Shown here: piece by piece, positions 45,763 through 54,776 of the stretch
How the letters are laid out: the number at the start of each line of letters is the position of its first letter
Position numbering within the stretch: the first letter of the stretch is position 1
Assembly: GCF_008630935.1 (NCBI RefSeq)
Contig: NZ_CP043908.1
Span: 496,001-560,000 of the forward strand
From: Thermodesulfobacterium sp. TA1
Lineage (GTDB): Bacteria; Desulfobacterota; Thermodesulfobacteria; Thermodesulfobacteriales; Thermodesulfobacteriaceae
Reading direction: 5' to 3'
Length of the DNA stretch: 64,000 bases
Position numbers and translations under genes: made by a program
Notes under the pieces: model-generated
What the model was told of the DNA's origin: nothing
The model's database searches: none
What the model saw: only the letters and a program-made list of their open reading frames with translations

Positions 45763-46698
45763 ATGCTAAACCTTCTAAATCCTTATTTCTACTTGATTAC
45801 ATTAAGAAACTGGCTTTATGACCATGGGTTTTTAAAAATATTTAAAGTAGAGGCCCCGGTTGTTTCTGTAGGAAACCTCTCGGTAGGGGGAAGCGGAAAG
45901 ACCTCCTTAGTAAGATATCTTGCTGAGGAGCTTTCCTCCTTAAGGAAAGTTGCTATAGTTTCTAGAGGATATAAGAGAAGGTCTAAAGGGTTTCAGCTGG
46001 TTTACCATCAAAAAAAGGTAGTTCAAAACATAGAAAACGCAGGAGATGAGCCTTATCTTTTGGCTAAGGTCTTTGAGAAAAAGGGAGTAGACCTGGTGAT
46101 CATAGTTGATGAAGACCGGGTAAGAGGGGCAAAAAAGGCAATTAAAGATTTTGGGGCAAACCTTATCCTTCTTGATGATGGTTTTCAGCACAGAAGGCTT
46201 TTTAGAGATATAGATTTCGTGCTTTTAAAAAAGAAAGATTTATCTCAACGGGTTTTGCCCTTTGGAAAACTAAGAGAACCTTTTTCTGCCTTAAAAAGGG
46301 CTACAGCCTTCATCCTTACCTATCAAGAACTCTCTCCCTTTGATTTTAGCTTTAACCAAAAACCGGTGTTTAAACTTTATCGAGAAAACTGGCAGATTTT
46401 AAACCATAGGTTGGAAGTGGTTAATCCAAAGGAGATGGAGTTTATAGCCTTTTGCGGGCTTGGAGATAATCAACAGTTTTTACACATCTTAAACCATTTA
46501 GGCCTTAAAATTAAGCGGTTTATTCCCTTACCAGACCACTACAACTACCGAGGGTTTAATCTATTCCCTTATGAAACCTATCTAACTACCTTAAAAGACG
46601 GAGTAAAACTACCATGGTCTGAGAACCTGTTTTTTTTGGATTTTTCGATAAGGGTGGAAGGGTTGTTAGCTTTTATAAAAGAAAGGCTAAATCTTTAG
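45763..46698 (+). CDS. lpxK: Tetraacyldisaccharide 4'-kinase
   Basis: LpxK phosphorylates the lipid A precursor at the inner membrane. The 311 residues show VSVGNLSVGGSGKTSLVRYL (Walker A), VAIVSRGYKRRSKGF, NAGDEPYLLAKV and LILLDDGFQHRRLFRDID, all LpxK hallmarks. It is direct evidence that the organism makes lipopolysaccharide and has an outer membrane. It lies just after the flippase-like membrane gene. Confidence 0.96.
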   Translation: MLNLLNPYFYLITLRNWLYDHGFLKIFKVEAPVVSVGNLSVGGSGKTSLVRYLAEELSSLRKVAIVSRGYKRRSKGFQLVYHQKKVVQNIENAGDEPYLLAKVFEKKGVDLVIIVDEDRVRGAKKAIKDFGANLILLDDGFQHRRLFRDIDFVLLKKKDLSQRVLPFGKLREPFSALKRATAFILTYQELSPFDFSFNQKPVFKLYRENWQILNHRLEVVNPKEMEFIAFCGLGDNQQFLHILNHLGLKIKRFIPLPDHYNYRGFNLFPYETYLTTLKDGVKLPWSENLFFLDFSIRVEGLLAFIKERLNL

Positions 46699-46701
46699 TT
46701 T

Positions 46702-46729
46702 TTGTTTTTTTAATTTAAAATGGTATAAT
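46702..46729 (+). promoter_or_regulatory. Promoter of the thioredoxin-like gene
   Basis: TTGTTT (46702-46707) and TATAAT (46724-46729) are 16 bases apart, with TG before the -10 box. A strong ribosome site GGAAGGAGG precedes the ATG at 46764. Confidence 0.65.
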
Positions 46730-46763
46730 ACTTAAAAAAAGGAAAAAAGGAAGGAGGTTCAAG

Positions 46764-47246
46764 ATGGTGGTTAAAAAGTGGGTGCTGATTTTGATTTTTT
46801 TGTTTTTTATTAGTTTTTCTTGCGTTTATGCTTCTACCCTTAACTTTGAATACTATACTTACCAAGGGGCAAAACAAAGCTTAGCGAACCATAAAGGAAG
46901 ATATGTTTTGCTTAATTTATTTGCCAGCTACTGTCCTTCTTGCATGATAGAATTAAATTCCCTAAACAAGGTTTCTAAGGCCTGTCCTAATTCTAAGGTC
47001 CAAGTAGTATCTCTTATGGTAGATAGAGAATCAAGCTATCTTCTTCCTAAGCTTGTTGCTTCTAAAAGCTTAACCTATGAGGTTGGCTTAGCTCCAGCTA
47101 ACGTTAACAAATTTTTTCCAGATTTTTCTAAAGTGCCCACAACCTATCTTTTAAACCCAGAAGGTAAGGTGATAGAACGAATAGTAGGTTTTAAGTCATC
47201 GAACGCCTTTTTACAACTTTTAAGTAAATATGTAAGCTGTAATTAA
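46764..47246 (+). CDS. Exported thioredoxin-fold protein (TlpA/ResA-like)
   Basis: This 160-residue protein has an N-terminal hydrophobic signal (ILIFLFFISFSCVYAS), possibly lipid-modified or cleaved after VYA. A thioredoxin fold with active site ASYCPSCMIELNSL (CPSC) follows, and the cis-proline region is FSKVPTTYLL. Such proteins reduce or oxidise thiols in the periplasm, often for cytochrome c maturation. No cytochrome or ccm genes are nearby. Confidence 0.88.
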   Translation: MVVKKWVLILIFLFFISFSCVYASTLNFEYYTYQGAKQSLANHKGRYVLLNLFASYCPSCMIELNSLNKVSKACPNSKVQVVSLMVDRESSYLLPKLVASKSLTYEVGLAPANVNKFFPDFSKVPTTYLLNPEGKVIERIVGFKSSNAFLQLLSKYVSCN

Positions 47247-47264
47247 ATAAAGTGAGGTCCTTTG

Positions 47265-47789
47265 ATGGCACTAAACCCTGTGCTTGAGGTCATTAAAAAC
47301 CGAAGAAGTATTCGGTCTTTTAAAAAGGACCCCATACCAGAAGAGTATTTAAAATTAATTTTAGAAGCAGGAATCTGGGCTCCCTCGGCAGGTAATCTAC
47401 AACCCTGGTATTTTGTGGTAGTAAGGGATCCAGAGGTGAAAAAGCTTTTGTCTATCTCTGCTTTAAACCAAACCTTTATCTCTCAAGCACCTGTGGTTAT
47501 CGTTGTATGTGCTTTGCCTTGGGTATCAAGCTCTCGGTATGGGAAAAGAGGAGAAGAACTATATTGCCTTCAAGATACAGCAGCCGCTATCCAAAACATG
47601 CTTTTAGCCGCAGCTTCCTTAGGCATTGGGAGCTGTTGGGTAGGAGCCTTTGACGAAGAGGCAGTAAGAAAAATTTTGGGTTTAAACAGCAAAGTAAGGC
47701 CTGTAGCTATTATCCCTATGGGATATCCTGCTAAAATACCGCCCCCTCCCCCAAGAAGACCTATTAAAGAGGTGGTTTTGGAGGAATAA
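47265..47789 (+). CDS. Nitroreductase-family flavoprotein
   Basis: This 174-residue FMN-binding protein of the nitroreductase family shows IKNRRSIRSFKKDPIP, AGIWAPSAGNLQPWYFVV and the C-terminal AAASLGIGSCWVGAF with PMGYPAKIPPPPPRRP. The family reduces nitro groups, quinones or flavin-linked substrates; the physiological substrate cannot be assigned. The ATG at 47265 follows a possible TTG at 47262, and AAGTGAGG upstream serves as ribosome site. Confidence 0.9.
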   Translation: MALNPVLEVIKNRRSIRSFKKDPIPEEYLKLILEAGIWAPSAGNLQPWYFVVVRDPEVKKLLSISALNQTFISQAPVVIVVCALPWVSSSRYGKRGEELYCLQDTAAAIQNMLLAAASLGIGSCWVGAFDEEAVRKILGLNSKVRPVAIIPMGYPAKIPPPPPRRPIKEVVLEE

Positions 47790-47857
47790 ATTTTAAAAAA
47801 ATTATCCTTTACTTTGTTAGATTCTTGTTTTAAAATTTTATAAAAGAGATAAAAAAG

Positions 47858-50377
47858 GTGAAAAGGTTGGAAGTTCAAGAACTAAACCTCAAAGAATGTG
47901 CTCATCTCAGAGACATCGCTCAAGCTATCTTAAACGCCCCTGCTATAGGGGTGTTAATCTATCAAGAAAACATAGTTTATGCTAATGAGTTTTTCTTAGA
48001 ACTAACCGGTTATTCCTTAGAAGAATTAAACAACATGAATATTTTAGAAATCTTTCCTCCTGAAGAGAGAGAACCTTTGAAGGCTGTGGTTGAAAGAAGG
48101 TTAAAAGGAGAAAAGTTTACCAGAGTTTATCATGAGATGAAAATCTTGAGAAAAAACGGAGAGATAAGACATACCCTTACTTTTGCTAATACCATCCTTT
48201 ATCAAGAAAAGCCCGCAGGTTTTGTAGTTTTTATAGATTTTACCAAACAAAAAAGACTGGAAAACATAGTCTTAATGCTAAGAGAGGTTAATCAAACCAT
48301 TACCTCATCACTTACAGAGGAAGAGGTTTTTGAAAAAATATGTAGAGCTTTAGTAGAAAAAATAGGTCTTCAGTTTGTTTGGATAGGTTTTCCTCAATGG
48401 GAAACAGGCTTTGTCAAGCCTAAATACTATTTCGGATATGAGGCAGGATATTTAGAAAGGATTAAAGTTTTGGTAACGGACGATGCCCCAGAAGGAAGAG
48501 GACCAGTAGGCACAGCTCTAAGAGAAAACAGGGTAACTATAATTCCTGAAACAAGGATCGACCCTAATTTTTCCCCTTGGAGAGAAGAAGCGTTAAAGAG
48601 GCAATATCTTTCGGTAGCAGCTATACCTATTTGTAAAGAAGATAAACCTTATTGTGTTTTAGCCCTTTATGTCAAAGAGCCAAATTTCTTCACAGATGAG
48701 ACTTTAGACCTTCTGAAAGAACTAAAGGGAGACATAGAGTTTGCCTTAAAAAGGATAGAAGAGATCAAAAATAATATAATCATCTCTCAAGCGCTTATCA
48801 AATCTCCTTTGTTGATAATGATTTTAGATGAAAAAGGAAATATACTTTATGCTAACGAGACGATGTCAAACTTATGCGAAGTTCCCACTGAAGAAATTTT
48901 AAGAAAAAATGTAAAAGACTTATTTATCCAAGGAATTGATTATGATTTTTACCAAAGGTTTTTACAATTTGTATCCCAGGGAGAAGGAGTGTTTTCAGAT
49001 GTTTTATATTGTCCGGTGCATGAAAGATTTTTAGAAACCAAAATATATGGGATAAATGTTTCTGAAAAGGAAAGAAGGTTCTTATTTATAGCAAGGGACA
49101 TTAGTCGTGAAAAGGCTTTAATCGAGAAATTAGAACAGGTTACTTTAAACGATCCCCTTACAGGGCTTTTAAACTTAGAAGGATTAGAGAAAAAGTTTGC
49201 CCAAGTTTTGGATAAAGTATTCGAGGGATGTTTGTTTGTTGTAGACATTTTTTACTTTGCATATCTAAATCAGATTTATGGTTTTAAGGTTGGCGATGAA
49301 ATCTTAAGGAAGGTAGGAAAGTTTCTAAAAGCTATTTTTCCAAAGAATGGTTTAATAGCTCGTATAGGTGCCGACTCGTTTGCCTGTTTTTTACCTAAAG
49401 AAGAATATAGAGATATTCAAGACTTATTAGAAAAACTTTCCCAGCTTAAGGAAATCAATGTTAAGTATGATAATAAAATATTTAACATATCTACCAATAT
49501 CGGTGTAAGTTTTTATCCCAAAGATGGTAAGAATTTAAAAGATCTTATCGAGAAGGCCTCTCTTTCTTTAACTGAGGCTAAAAGAATCGGGGCAGGGGAG
49601 ATAAAATTTTTTAATCCAGTAATGGAACTAAAAGCGCAGGAGTTGGTTTCCTTAGACCATCTTTTAGAAAAGGCTTTAAAAGAAAGGCTTTTTGTTTTTT
49701 ATTATCAGCCTTATTTTAGAACAAAAGACCTTTCCTTGGCAGGGGTTGAGGCTTTAGTTAGAATAAAGGTAGATAATATGGTTTATACCCCTTATCAATT
49801 TATAGATTATTTAGAAAAAAGTCGATTTTTACCAAAGTTTGAGGAATGGATGTTAGAAGAGATAAGCCAGAAAACAAAGAAGTTTAAGGTTCCTATTTCA
49901 GTAAACATTTCTGGTAGGTCTTTTAGTCGGGAGGGTTTTATAGATAAATTTTTGTTGCAATTTAAAGGTAAGAAAGTTAATATAGAAATTACCGAAAGGG
50001 TTTTTATAGAAGACGTAGAATATGCTACAAACACGATAAATAAAATCAAAGAAAAAGACATAAAGATTGCTATAGATGATTTTGGAACTGGATACTGTGC
50101 GTTAAGCTATCTTAGGGAACTACCTGTTGATTTGATAAAAATAGACCGTAGTTTTATCAAAGATATTGCCCACAACCAAAAGGATAGGGATCTAGTTGAG
50201 GTAATAAGCTTTTTAGCTAAAAGATTATGCTTAGAGACCTTAGCAGAAGGTGTTGAAACGCAAGAACAGTTTGATATAATAAAACAGGTTGGTTGCGATT
50301 ACGTACAAGGATTTTTGTTTGAAATACCTCTTCCAGAAGAAGAACTTCTTGCTAAATATCCTTTTATAGCTGTTTAA
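47858..50377 (+). CDS. PAS-GAF-PAS-GGDEF-EAL cyclic-di-GMP phosphodiesterase
   Basis: This 839-residue cytoplasmic sensor has a PAS domain (residues 20-140), a GAF domain (about 150-300), a second PAS (305-415), a GGDEF domain (430-590) and an EAL domain (595-835). The GGDEF signature is degenerate (RIGADSFAC), so cyclase activity is unlikely. The EAL part keeps its catalytic set: VEALVRI, SVNISGRSF, NIEITE, DDFGTGYCALSYL, IKIDRSF and EGVE, predicting c-di-GMP hydrolysis. It would oppose the cyclase at 35313. The start is GTG 47858. The tRNA-Leu begins one base after its stop. Confidence 0.92.
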   Translation: MKRLEVQELNLKECAHLRDIAQAILNAPAIGVLIYQENIVYANEFFLELTGYSLEELNNMNILEIFPPEEREPLKAVVERRLKGEKFTRVYHEMKILRKNGEIRHTLTFANTILYQEKPAGFVVFIDFTKQKRLENIVLMLREVNQTITSSLTEEEVFEKICRALVEKIGLQFVWIGFPQWETGFVKPKYYFGYEAGYLERIKVLVTDDAPEGRGPVGTALRENRVTIIPETRIDPNFSPWREEALKRQYLSVAAIPICKEDKPYCVLALYVKEPNFFTDETLDLLKELKGDIEFALKRIEEIKNNIIISQALIKSPLLIMILDEKGNILYANETMSNLCEVPTEEILRKNVKDLFIQGIDYDFYQRFLQFVSQGEGVFSDVLYCPVHERFLETKIYGINVSEKERRFLFIARDISREKALIEKLEQVTLNDPLTGLLNLEGLEKKFAQVLDKVFEGCLFVVDIFYFAYLNQIYGFKVGDEILRKVGKFLKAIFPKNGLIARIGADSFACFLPKEEYRDIQDLLEKLSQLKEINVKYDNKIFNISTNIGVSFYPKDGKNLKDLIEKASLSLTEAKRIGAGEIKFFNPVMELKAQELVSLDHLLEKALKERLFVFYYQPYFRTKDLSLAGVEALVRIKVDNMVYTPYQFIDYLEKSRFLPKFEEWMLEEISQKTKKFKVPISVNISGRSFSREGFIDKFLLQFKGKKVNIEITERVFIEDVEYATNTINKIKEKDIKIAIDDFGTGYCALSYLRELPVDLIKIDRSFIKDIAHNQKDRDLVEVISFLAKRLCLETLAEGVETQEQFDIIKQVGCDYVQGFLFEIPLPEEELLAKYPFIAV

Positions 50378-50378
50378 T

Positions 50379-50464
50379 AGCCGGGGTGGCGGAATAGGCA
50401 GACGCGCTGGATTCAGGATCCAGTGGGAGCTAATCCCGTGCGGGTTCAAATCCCGCCCCCGGCA
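50379..50464 (+). tRNA. tRNA-Leu (anticodon CAG)
   Basis: The 86-base sequence folds as a class II tRNA: acceptor GCCGGGG/CCCCGGC, anticodon stem CTGGA/TCCAG around loop TTCAGGA, a long variable arm TGGGA/TCCC(G), and T arm GCGGG-TTCAAAT-CCCGC. The discriminator is A and CCA is not encoded. It begins one base after the EAL gene. A truncated integrase-like frame and mobile relics follow its 3' end, as at a tRNA integration site. Confidence 0.95.
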
Positions 50465-50518
50465 CTTTTCACAATCAAAATTCTCCGTAACACCCCCCTG
50501 TGTAATATCTGGCTTTTT

Positions 50519-50543
50519 ATCAGGTGTAGAAGGAACACCTGAT
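50519..50543 (+). repeat. Inverted repeat downstream of tRNA-Leu
   Basis: ATCAGGTGT (50519-50527) and ACACCTGAT (50535-50543) are perfect complements around a seven-base loop. No T run follows directly, so it is not a clear terminator. A CCACA-rich tract lies just after, at 50547-50573. It may belong to the integrated element's attachment region. Confidence 0.6.
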
Positions 50544-50636
50544 CCTACCACACCACACCACCACACCACACCAAATTTTTAAATATATAAAAAAAGCCTT
50601 TTTTAGATTTTAAAAACTTAAAAAGATGTATATACA

Positions 50637-50717
50637 ATGTATAAAGGTATAAAAAACCTTTACCTAATTAAAGGAAAATTAGTGTTTAGAGCCTACGTCA
50701 GAGAAAAAGGACAATAA
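50637..50717 (+). pseudogene. N-terminal stub of a probable tyrosine integrase
   Basis: A 26-codon frame from ATG 50637 reads MYKGIKNLYLIKGKLVFRAY and ends in TAA at 50717, where IS256-like sequence begins. The pattern resembles the first beta strands of the arm-binding domain of phage-type tyrosine integrases. Its place, about 170 bases after a tRNA 3' end, is where such genes sit. The identification is tentative because the fragment is so short. Confidence 0.45.
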
Positions 50718-51379
50718 AAACACTACCCCTTACCCCGCAAATACCTCTACCACCTTCTCCCTTTTCTTTATCTCTTTTGCTACCATCTCAAAGCTTAATT
50801 ATAGGGTATATCTTACCCCATCTTCCCTTTAATCTTACTTTAGCTTTTTCTAGTCTATATATCCATCTTAAAATTTATTCCCAATTCTTAGCACTTTCCC
50901 CTTCAGACCCAAATATCCAAAATCCAAGTATCTCTCTTCTCCCATCAGGCTTTATCCCTAAAGCTAAATATACTGGCTCCTTTGCTACCTCATTTCGACG
51001 AATAGACAAATAAGTTTTTTAACTTCATCTTCAGTCACCTTTATTAATCGGGAAATGCTTTTCAGCCCTCCTTCTTTCAGGAAGTAGGAAGACACGAAAA
51101 GTAAATCTCTGGTATAAAAACCATTTGCATAGTCTTCTTGCTCTTCTAAATAAATCCTTCTTTCTTCAAGCATAAGGTTTTCTAAAAGGTTTTTAATAAG
51201 ATTGTTGACTTCTTGCTGAAAAAAGTCTAGAATTTCTTCTATAGGTTGTTTTGTTAAAGTTTTAGTTTTCTTTCACGGTAGCTTCCCCTCCTTTCTGGTA
51301 GTTTTGGTTATTAAGCATTGGGGAAGCTACCATACCCTTCCCTTTCCCTCAAGTCTTTACACAATTAATGAGACACTAC
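50718..51379 (-). mobile_element. IS256-like element, copy C (3'-truncated, reverse orientation)
   Basis: The left terminal repeat, reading GTAGTGTCTC on the minus strand, lies at about 51355-51379. The 12-pair hairpin follows (51320-51331 with 51277-51288), then the GTG start at 51276. The transposase relic shows LEERRIYLEEQEDYANGFYT and SRLIKVTEDEVKKLI. It shares the central deletion with copies A and B, but the second half (50740-50980) is much more decayed. No right terminal repeat can be recognised; homology fades near the integrase stub. Confidence 0.75.
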
Positions 51380-51452
51380 TAAAAAAACAACAACCTTCTT
51401 GACTTTTTTAAAAATGATGTTACATAATTTTTTATTATAATATCTTGATACA

Positions 51453-51852
51453 CTAAAGTTGTAGAGGTTAACCTTGTTTTTAGCCCTATTACAAGGCAGA
51501 GATAGAGAGGCTAAAGAAGCTTCTTACTGGCAAGCAAATTGTAGAGATAGAAAGAGAGGGTATTAAGTGGACAAAAGATGAAGTCTCAAGGGAGAAATCC
51601 TAAGGTAGAGAGCCTCGAGGCAGTTGGTTGGGTATATCTGGCAATAGTGCTTGACTGGTACACGAAGAAGGTAGTTGGTTGGAACCTCTCGTTAAGAGGG
51701 AGGAAAGTTCTATGATAACGGTATTAGATATGGCAGTCCTCTGCAATCCGAAGGCCAAAGATGCTTGCTTCTGTAAGAATCATGAAATGAAGACAATAAA
51801 AGAAGATGTTATCTGGCTTAATGAATTTGCGACCTGACCTCTACAACTTTAG
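51453..51852. mobile_element. Deleted IS3-like relic with perfect 16-base terminal repeats
   Basis: CTAAAGTTGTAGAGGT (51453-51468) is repeated in reverse complement at 51837-51852, bounding exactly 400 bases. Inside, plus-strand fragments read AEIERLKKLLTGKQ, like the small IS3 orfA protein, VYLAIVLDWYTKKVVGWNLS, like the IS3 integrase core, and KTIKEDVIWLNEF. Frames are broken and most of the transposase is missing, so it could move only in trans. Confidence 0.8.
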
Positions 51853-51913
51853 GGCATAAAAAATGTTTTAAAAAATGAGATGAAGTGTAATTAATCAAAA
51901 GAAGGGGGTTAGA

Positions 51914-52693
51914 ATGAAAGTATTAACTTATTTAGCAGTCTTAATTTTATTTTTTTCAAGCAAAGCTTATCCCTTTTCAAATGAAAAGGTTAGTGCACGA
52001 AACCTTTTTATGACTACAGCAGGCTCTGTAGTAGAAACTGATAAAAAACAAAGTTCCTCACCAACAACTAAAAAAGATTCAAAGAAAGATACGAAAAGTA
52101 TAGTAAAAATTCCAAGCGGTTTGAGTATAGAGGTTGTTAAATTTGAAAATGGTAAAGGTATTTCGGTCAATCCACAACAGTATCGTTTCAAAACCGGAGA
52201 TGAATTTATTGTGAAATTTCAGACTAACGTTCCAGGAGTAGTTAAGGTTTATAACATAAATCCTAAGAATCGAATTAATCATCTTGGAACATGGATAATC
52301 AAAAAAGGTTTTATGATGACACAATTACCACCTAATGAAGGAACTTTTAAATTTATAAATACTAAAGGTAAAGAAAAATTAATTTTTGAGTTTTATCCTT
52401 GCAAAGTTGAGGAACAAATTCTTAAACAATATACATCAGTTAGAGACATCGTTCTTGTAGATAATACTGACCAACAGTCTATCAAATATAATGACGAATT
52501 TTCAAATTATCTTCCGGTATGTTATAGATTGAAATCACAAATTGAAACCAAAAGAGTAAGCAGTAGAGATATAATTCTTACTTCTACTGCAGATTTGATT
52601 AAGTTTGAAGATGGAGCTAATTTTGCGATTTCAGAGGTTCATAATAAAAATACAAAACCTATCGTAGCATTAATAGAGTTGAGGCATAAGTAA
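51914..52693 (+). CDS. Exported DUF4384-like protein
   Basis: This 259-residue protein has a signal peptide (VLTYLAVLILFFSSKAYPF), then a Ser/Lys-rich linker to about residue 65. A beta-rich domain follows: YRFKTGDEFIVKFQTNVPG, VVKVYNINPKNRINHLG and KEKLIFEFYPC. That pattern resembles DUF4384, a domain often found with caspase-like proteases, which supports a link to the protease two genes downstream. The C-terminal half has no match I recognise. It has its own ribosome site (GAAGGGGG) and starts the operon 61 bases after an IS3-like relic. Confidence 0.65.
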   Translation: MKVLTYLAVLILFFSSKAYPFSNEKVSARNLFMTTAGSVVETDKKQSSSPTTKKDSKKDTKSIVKIPSGLSIEVVKFENGKGISVNPQQYRFKTGDEFIVKFQTNVPGVVKVYNINPKNRINHLGTWIIKKGFMMTQLPPNEGTFKFINTKGKEKLIFEFYPCKVEEQILKQYTSVRDIVLVDNTDQQSIKYNDEFSNYLPVCYRLKSQIETKRVSSRDIILTSTADLIKFEDGANFAISEVHNKNTKPIVALIELRHK

Positions 52694-52710
52694 ATCTTCA
52701 AAGTTGTGAA

Positions 52711-53397
52711 ATGTTTATAGCAAAGAAATTCTTATGTTTTTTGATTAGTAATTTTTTAATTCTATCAACCCCTTTGTTGTCATTCGGATTTTCTAATAGT
52801 TGTGAAGACCTATTTAATAATAGTCCTAAGATTGCTCTTATAGATCGAGCATCAAAAGATATTATTAAAGGTTTGGGAGGAGGCTTAATTGTTTGTCTAC
52901 TTGACAATATGCTTCACAAAGATAAAGACAAAGCTAAAGAAAGATGCGTATTTTACACGATCGCAGGAATGGGGGTAGCGGTAGTATACGCAATTAATGA
53001 GTATAACTTACTTCTTTCAAAAAGTCCTTATGAATTACCTAAAACATATCGCCCCCCTCTTTTACAAATAAACAAAATTGAGACAGTAGATCATTCTTCG
53101 CTAAGACCAAAGACAATCTTCAAGGAAAATGAATATGTTATGTTAGTCATAAAGCACACTTTACTTGATTTTGACCCTAAAAAGGCAGTAAATGTGAGAT
53201 ATCTATTTCATTTATATAGAAACTTTGATTACCTCGGAACATTTGAAGAATTAGTTCCCATAATTCAGGGAGAGACCGCAATATCATGGCTCTTTCCTGT
53301 CTGTCCTGGGGCTATCAAGGGAAAATATAAGCTAAAGTTAGAGGTCATAGCTTTAGGGCAAAAAACAAGTGGAGAAGTAGATTGGGAAATAAGATAG
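52711..53397 (+). CDS. Exported protein of unknown function
   Basis: I do not recognise this 228-residue protein. It begins with a signal peptide (FLCFLISNFLILSTPLLSFGF). A glycine-rich hydrophobic stretch (IIKGLGGGLIVCLLDNML) and another hydrophobic segment (FYTIAGMGVAVVYAINEYNLL) could insert in a membrane. The C-terminal 110 residues look beta-rich (NEYVMLVIKHTLLDF, YKLKLEVIALGQKTSGEVDW), like an immunoglobulin-type domain. The end overlaps the caspase-like gene by 16 bases, so translation is coupled and a joint function is likely. Confidence 0.65.
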   Translation: MFIAKKFLCFLISNFLILSTPLLSFGFSNSCEDLFNNSPKIALIDRASKDIIKGLGGGLIVCLLDNMLHKDKDKAKERCVFYTIAGMGVAVVYAINEYNLLLSKSPYELPKTYRPPLLQINKIETVDHSSLRPKTIFKENEYVMLVIKHTLLDFDPKKAVNVRYLFHLYRNFDYLGTFEELVPIIQGETAISWLFPVCPGAIKGKYKLKLEVIALGQKTSGEVDWEIR

Positions 53398-54755
53398 GAA
53401 CATTGTTATTAATGGGTATTATTATTTTGGGATTAAAAACTCCTCTGTTAGGACAAGATTATGCCGAAATAGAGATAGAGAATTTGTTTGATGATATTAA
53501 AAAAGCATTTAAAGTTGCTGGAATTGAAAAGGGGGATATTCAACTTAATGAAGCTGACAAAAAAATTGAACTAAGGGGGGTGTATAAGGATTATGATGAG
53601 TTTTTATCAGCCTTCATGATTGCACAGGCACGAGCAGGTGTTGGGAAGGTTTCTCCTGCCTACGACCCAAAAGTTACGGTAATCAAAACTAAAACAGCTG
53701 AAAAATGTCTATCTTATTTAATACTTGGAAATCCTAAAGAATGTAAAACTTATTCATACTCGCCATATTTTGAAGAGAAGAAAACCTTTGTTTACTTACC
53801 ACCTGAGAGAGAGAGGAAAGAAGTTCCACATAAAGAAAAGAAAAAAAAATGTTTAAAGGAGGCTAAAGAATTAAAAGAAAAAACAGCCGTTGTGATAGCG
53901 GTAGGAGAATATGAAGATACAAAGATTTCAAAGCTTGATGGTCCAACAAATGATGCAAACTTAGTTACTGAAGTTCTAAAAAAACAAGGATATAATACTA
54001 TAGTGCTAAAAGATAAAAATGCAACTCTTAGGAATGTTATACAGACAATAGAAAAAGAAGTAAACGAAGTAAAACCATATGGGACTTTTTTATTATATAT
54101 CTCAACTCATGGAGCACCTATAGAACCAAATGGCATAATCGGTTTCGTAATGTATGATACAAATATTAAAGAAGAAAAATGTAAAACACTTGAAAGAGCG
54201 TTAACTAATGTAAGTCAAAGAGAAAAAGGAGCAGCCAGAGCAAGAGATATAATAGTAACGGCAAACAAGATGTGCAGATTGTTAGAGAATTCCTTAAAAA
54301 TTTCAGATGTATTAAGGATTATAACTTCTACGTATAAGCCTATGAGGGTTATTACAATTGTTGATGCTTGCTACAGCGGGACTGCATTAAAGCCTTTAAT
54401 AGAAAGATTAAAGGATGAGGTGTATAGCCCTGAACCCAAGGTGGTTAGCCAACTTATTCATTCAATTGATAAAGATCTTATTTACATCTCTGCGGCAAGC
54501 GGCAATGAATTAGCCATGGAGTATGAAATGGGAGGGACTTCTTTCGGAGTGTTTACTTATTTCTACTTTGGCAAACTACCAAAGGGCGAGTATAACAGTG
54601 AATTAACTTATAGATTAACTTTTGATGACATAAAAAAAACTTCCTCCAAGGCTTGCAAAAGTATAAAGTCAAGGTATATAGAAAGTAAATGTTCTGATGA
54701 GGGGCAAACTCCGCTTTACATAAAGAACAAGAAGAATTTAGATCCGGTTTTTTAA
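53382..54755 (+). CDS. Exported caspase-like cysteine protease (peptidase C14 fold)
   Basis: This 457-residue protein has a signal peptide (about residues 1-24, ending LLGQ) and a BON-like segment (IQLNEADKKIELRGVY to GVGKVSP, residues 53-91). A basic linker rich in Lys and Glu leads into a caspase-type domain from residue 168 (AVVIAVGEYEDTKISKLDGPTNDA). The dyad is visible: His243 in LLYISTHGAP and Cys330 in ITIVDACYSGTA; ISAASGNELAMEY and GVFTYFYFGKL follow. The signal peptide places it in the periplasm or outside. It starts at TTG 53382 inside the preceding gene. Substrate and activation are unknown. Confidence 0.85.
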   Translation: MGNKIGTLLLMGIIILGLKTPLLGQDYAEIEIENLFDDIKKAFKVAGIEKGDIQLNEADKKIELRGVYKDYDEFLSAFMIAQARAGVGKVSPAYDPKVTVIKTKTAEKCLSYLILGNPKECKTYSYSPYFEEKKTFVYLPPERERKEVPHKEKKKKCLKEAKELKEKTAVVIAVGEYEDTKISKLDGPTNDANLVTEVLKKQGYNTIVLKDKNATLRNVIQTIEKEVNEVKPYGTFLLYISTHGAPIEPNGIIGFVMYDTNIKEEKCKTLERALTNVSQREKGAARARDIIVTANKMCRLLENSLKISDVLRIITSTYKPMRVITIVDACYSGTALKPLIERLKDEVYSPEPKVVSQLIHSIDKDLIYISAASGNELAMEYEMGGTSFGVFTYFYFGKLPKGEYNSELTYRLTFDDIKKTSSKACKSIKSRYIESKCSDEGQTPLYIKNKKNLDPVF

Positions 54756-54776
54756 AAAAAAGGTAAAGGAGGGGCT

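Noticed and set aside
50240-50569. Minus-strand frame of 109 codons containing GRDLNPHGISSHWILNPARL
   Set aside because: It is the antisense translation of tRNA-Leu; such peptides are well-known false entries in protein databases.
50547-50573. CCACA-rich tract as a CRISPR or attachment array
   Set aside because: The units are short, irregular and without spacers; it is simple low-complexity sequence.
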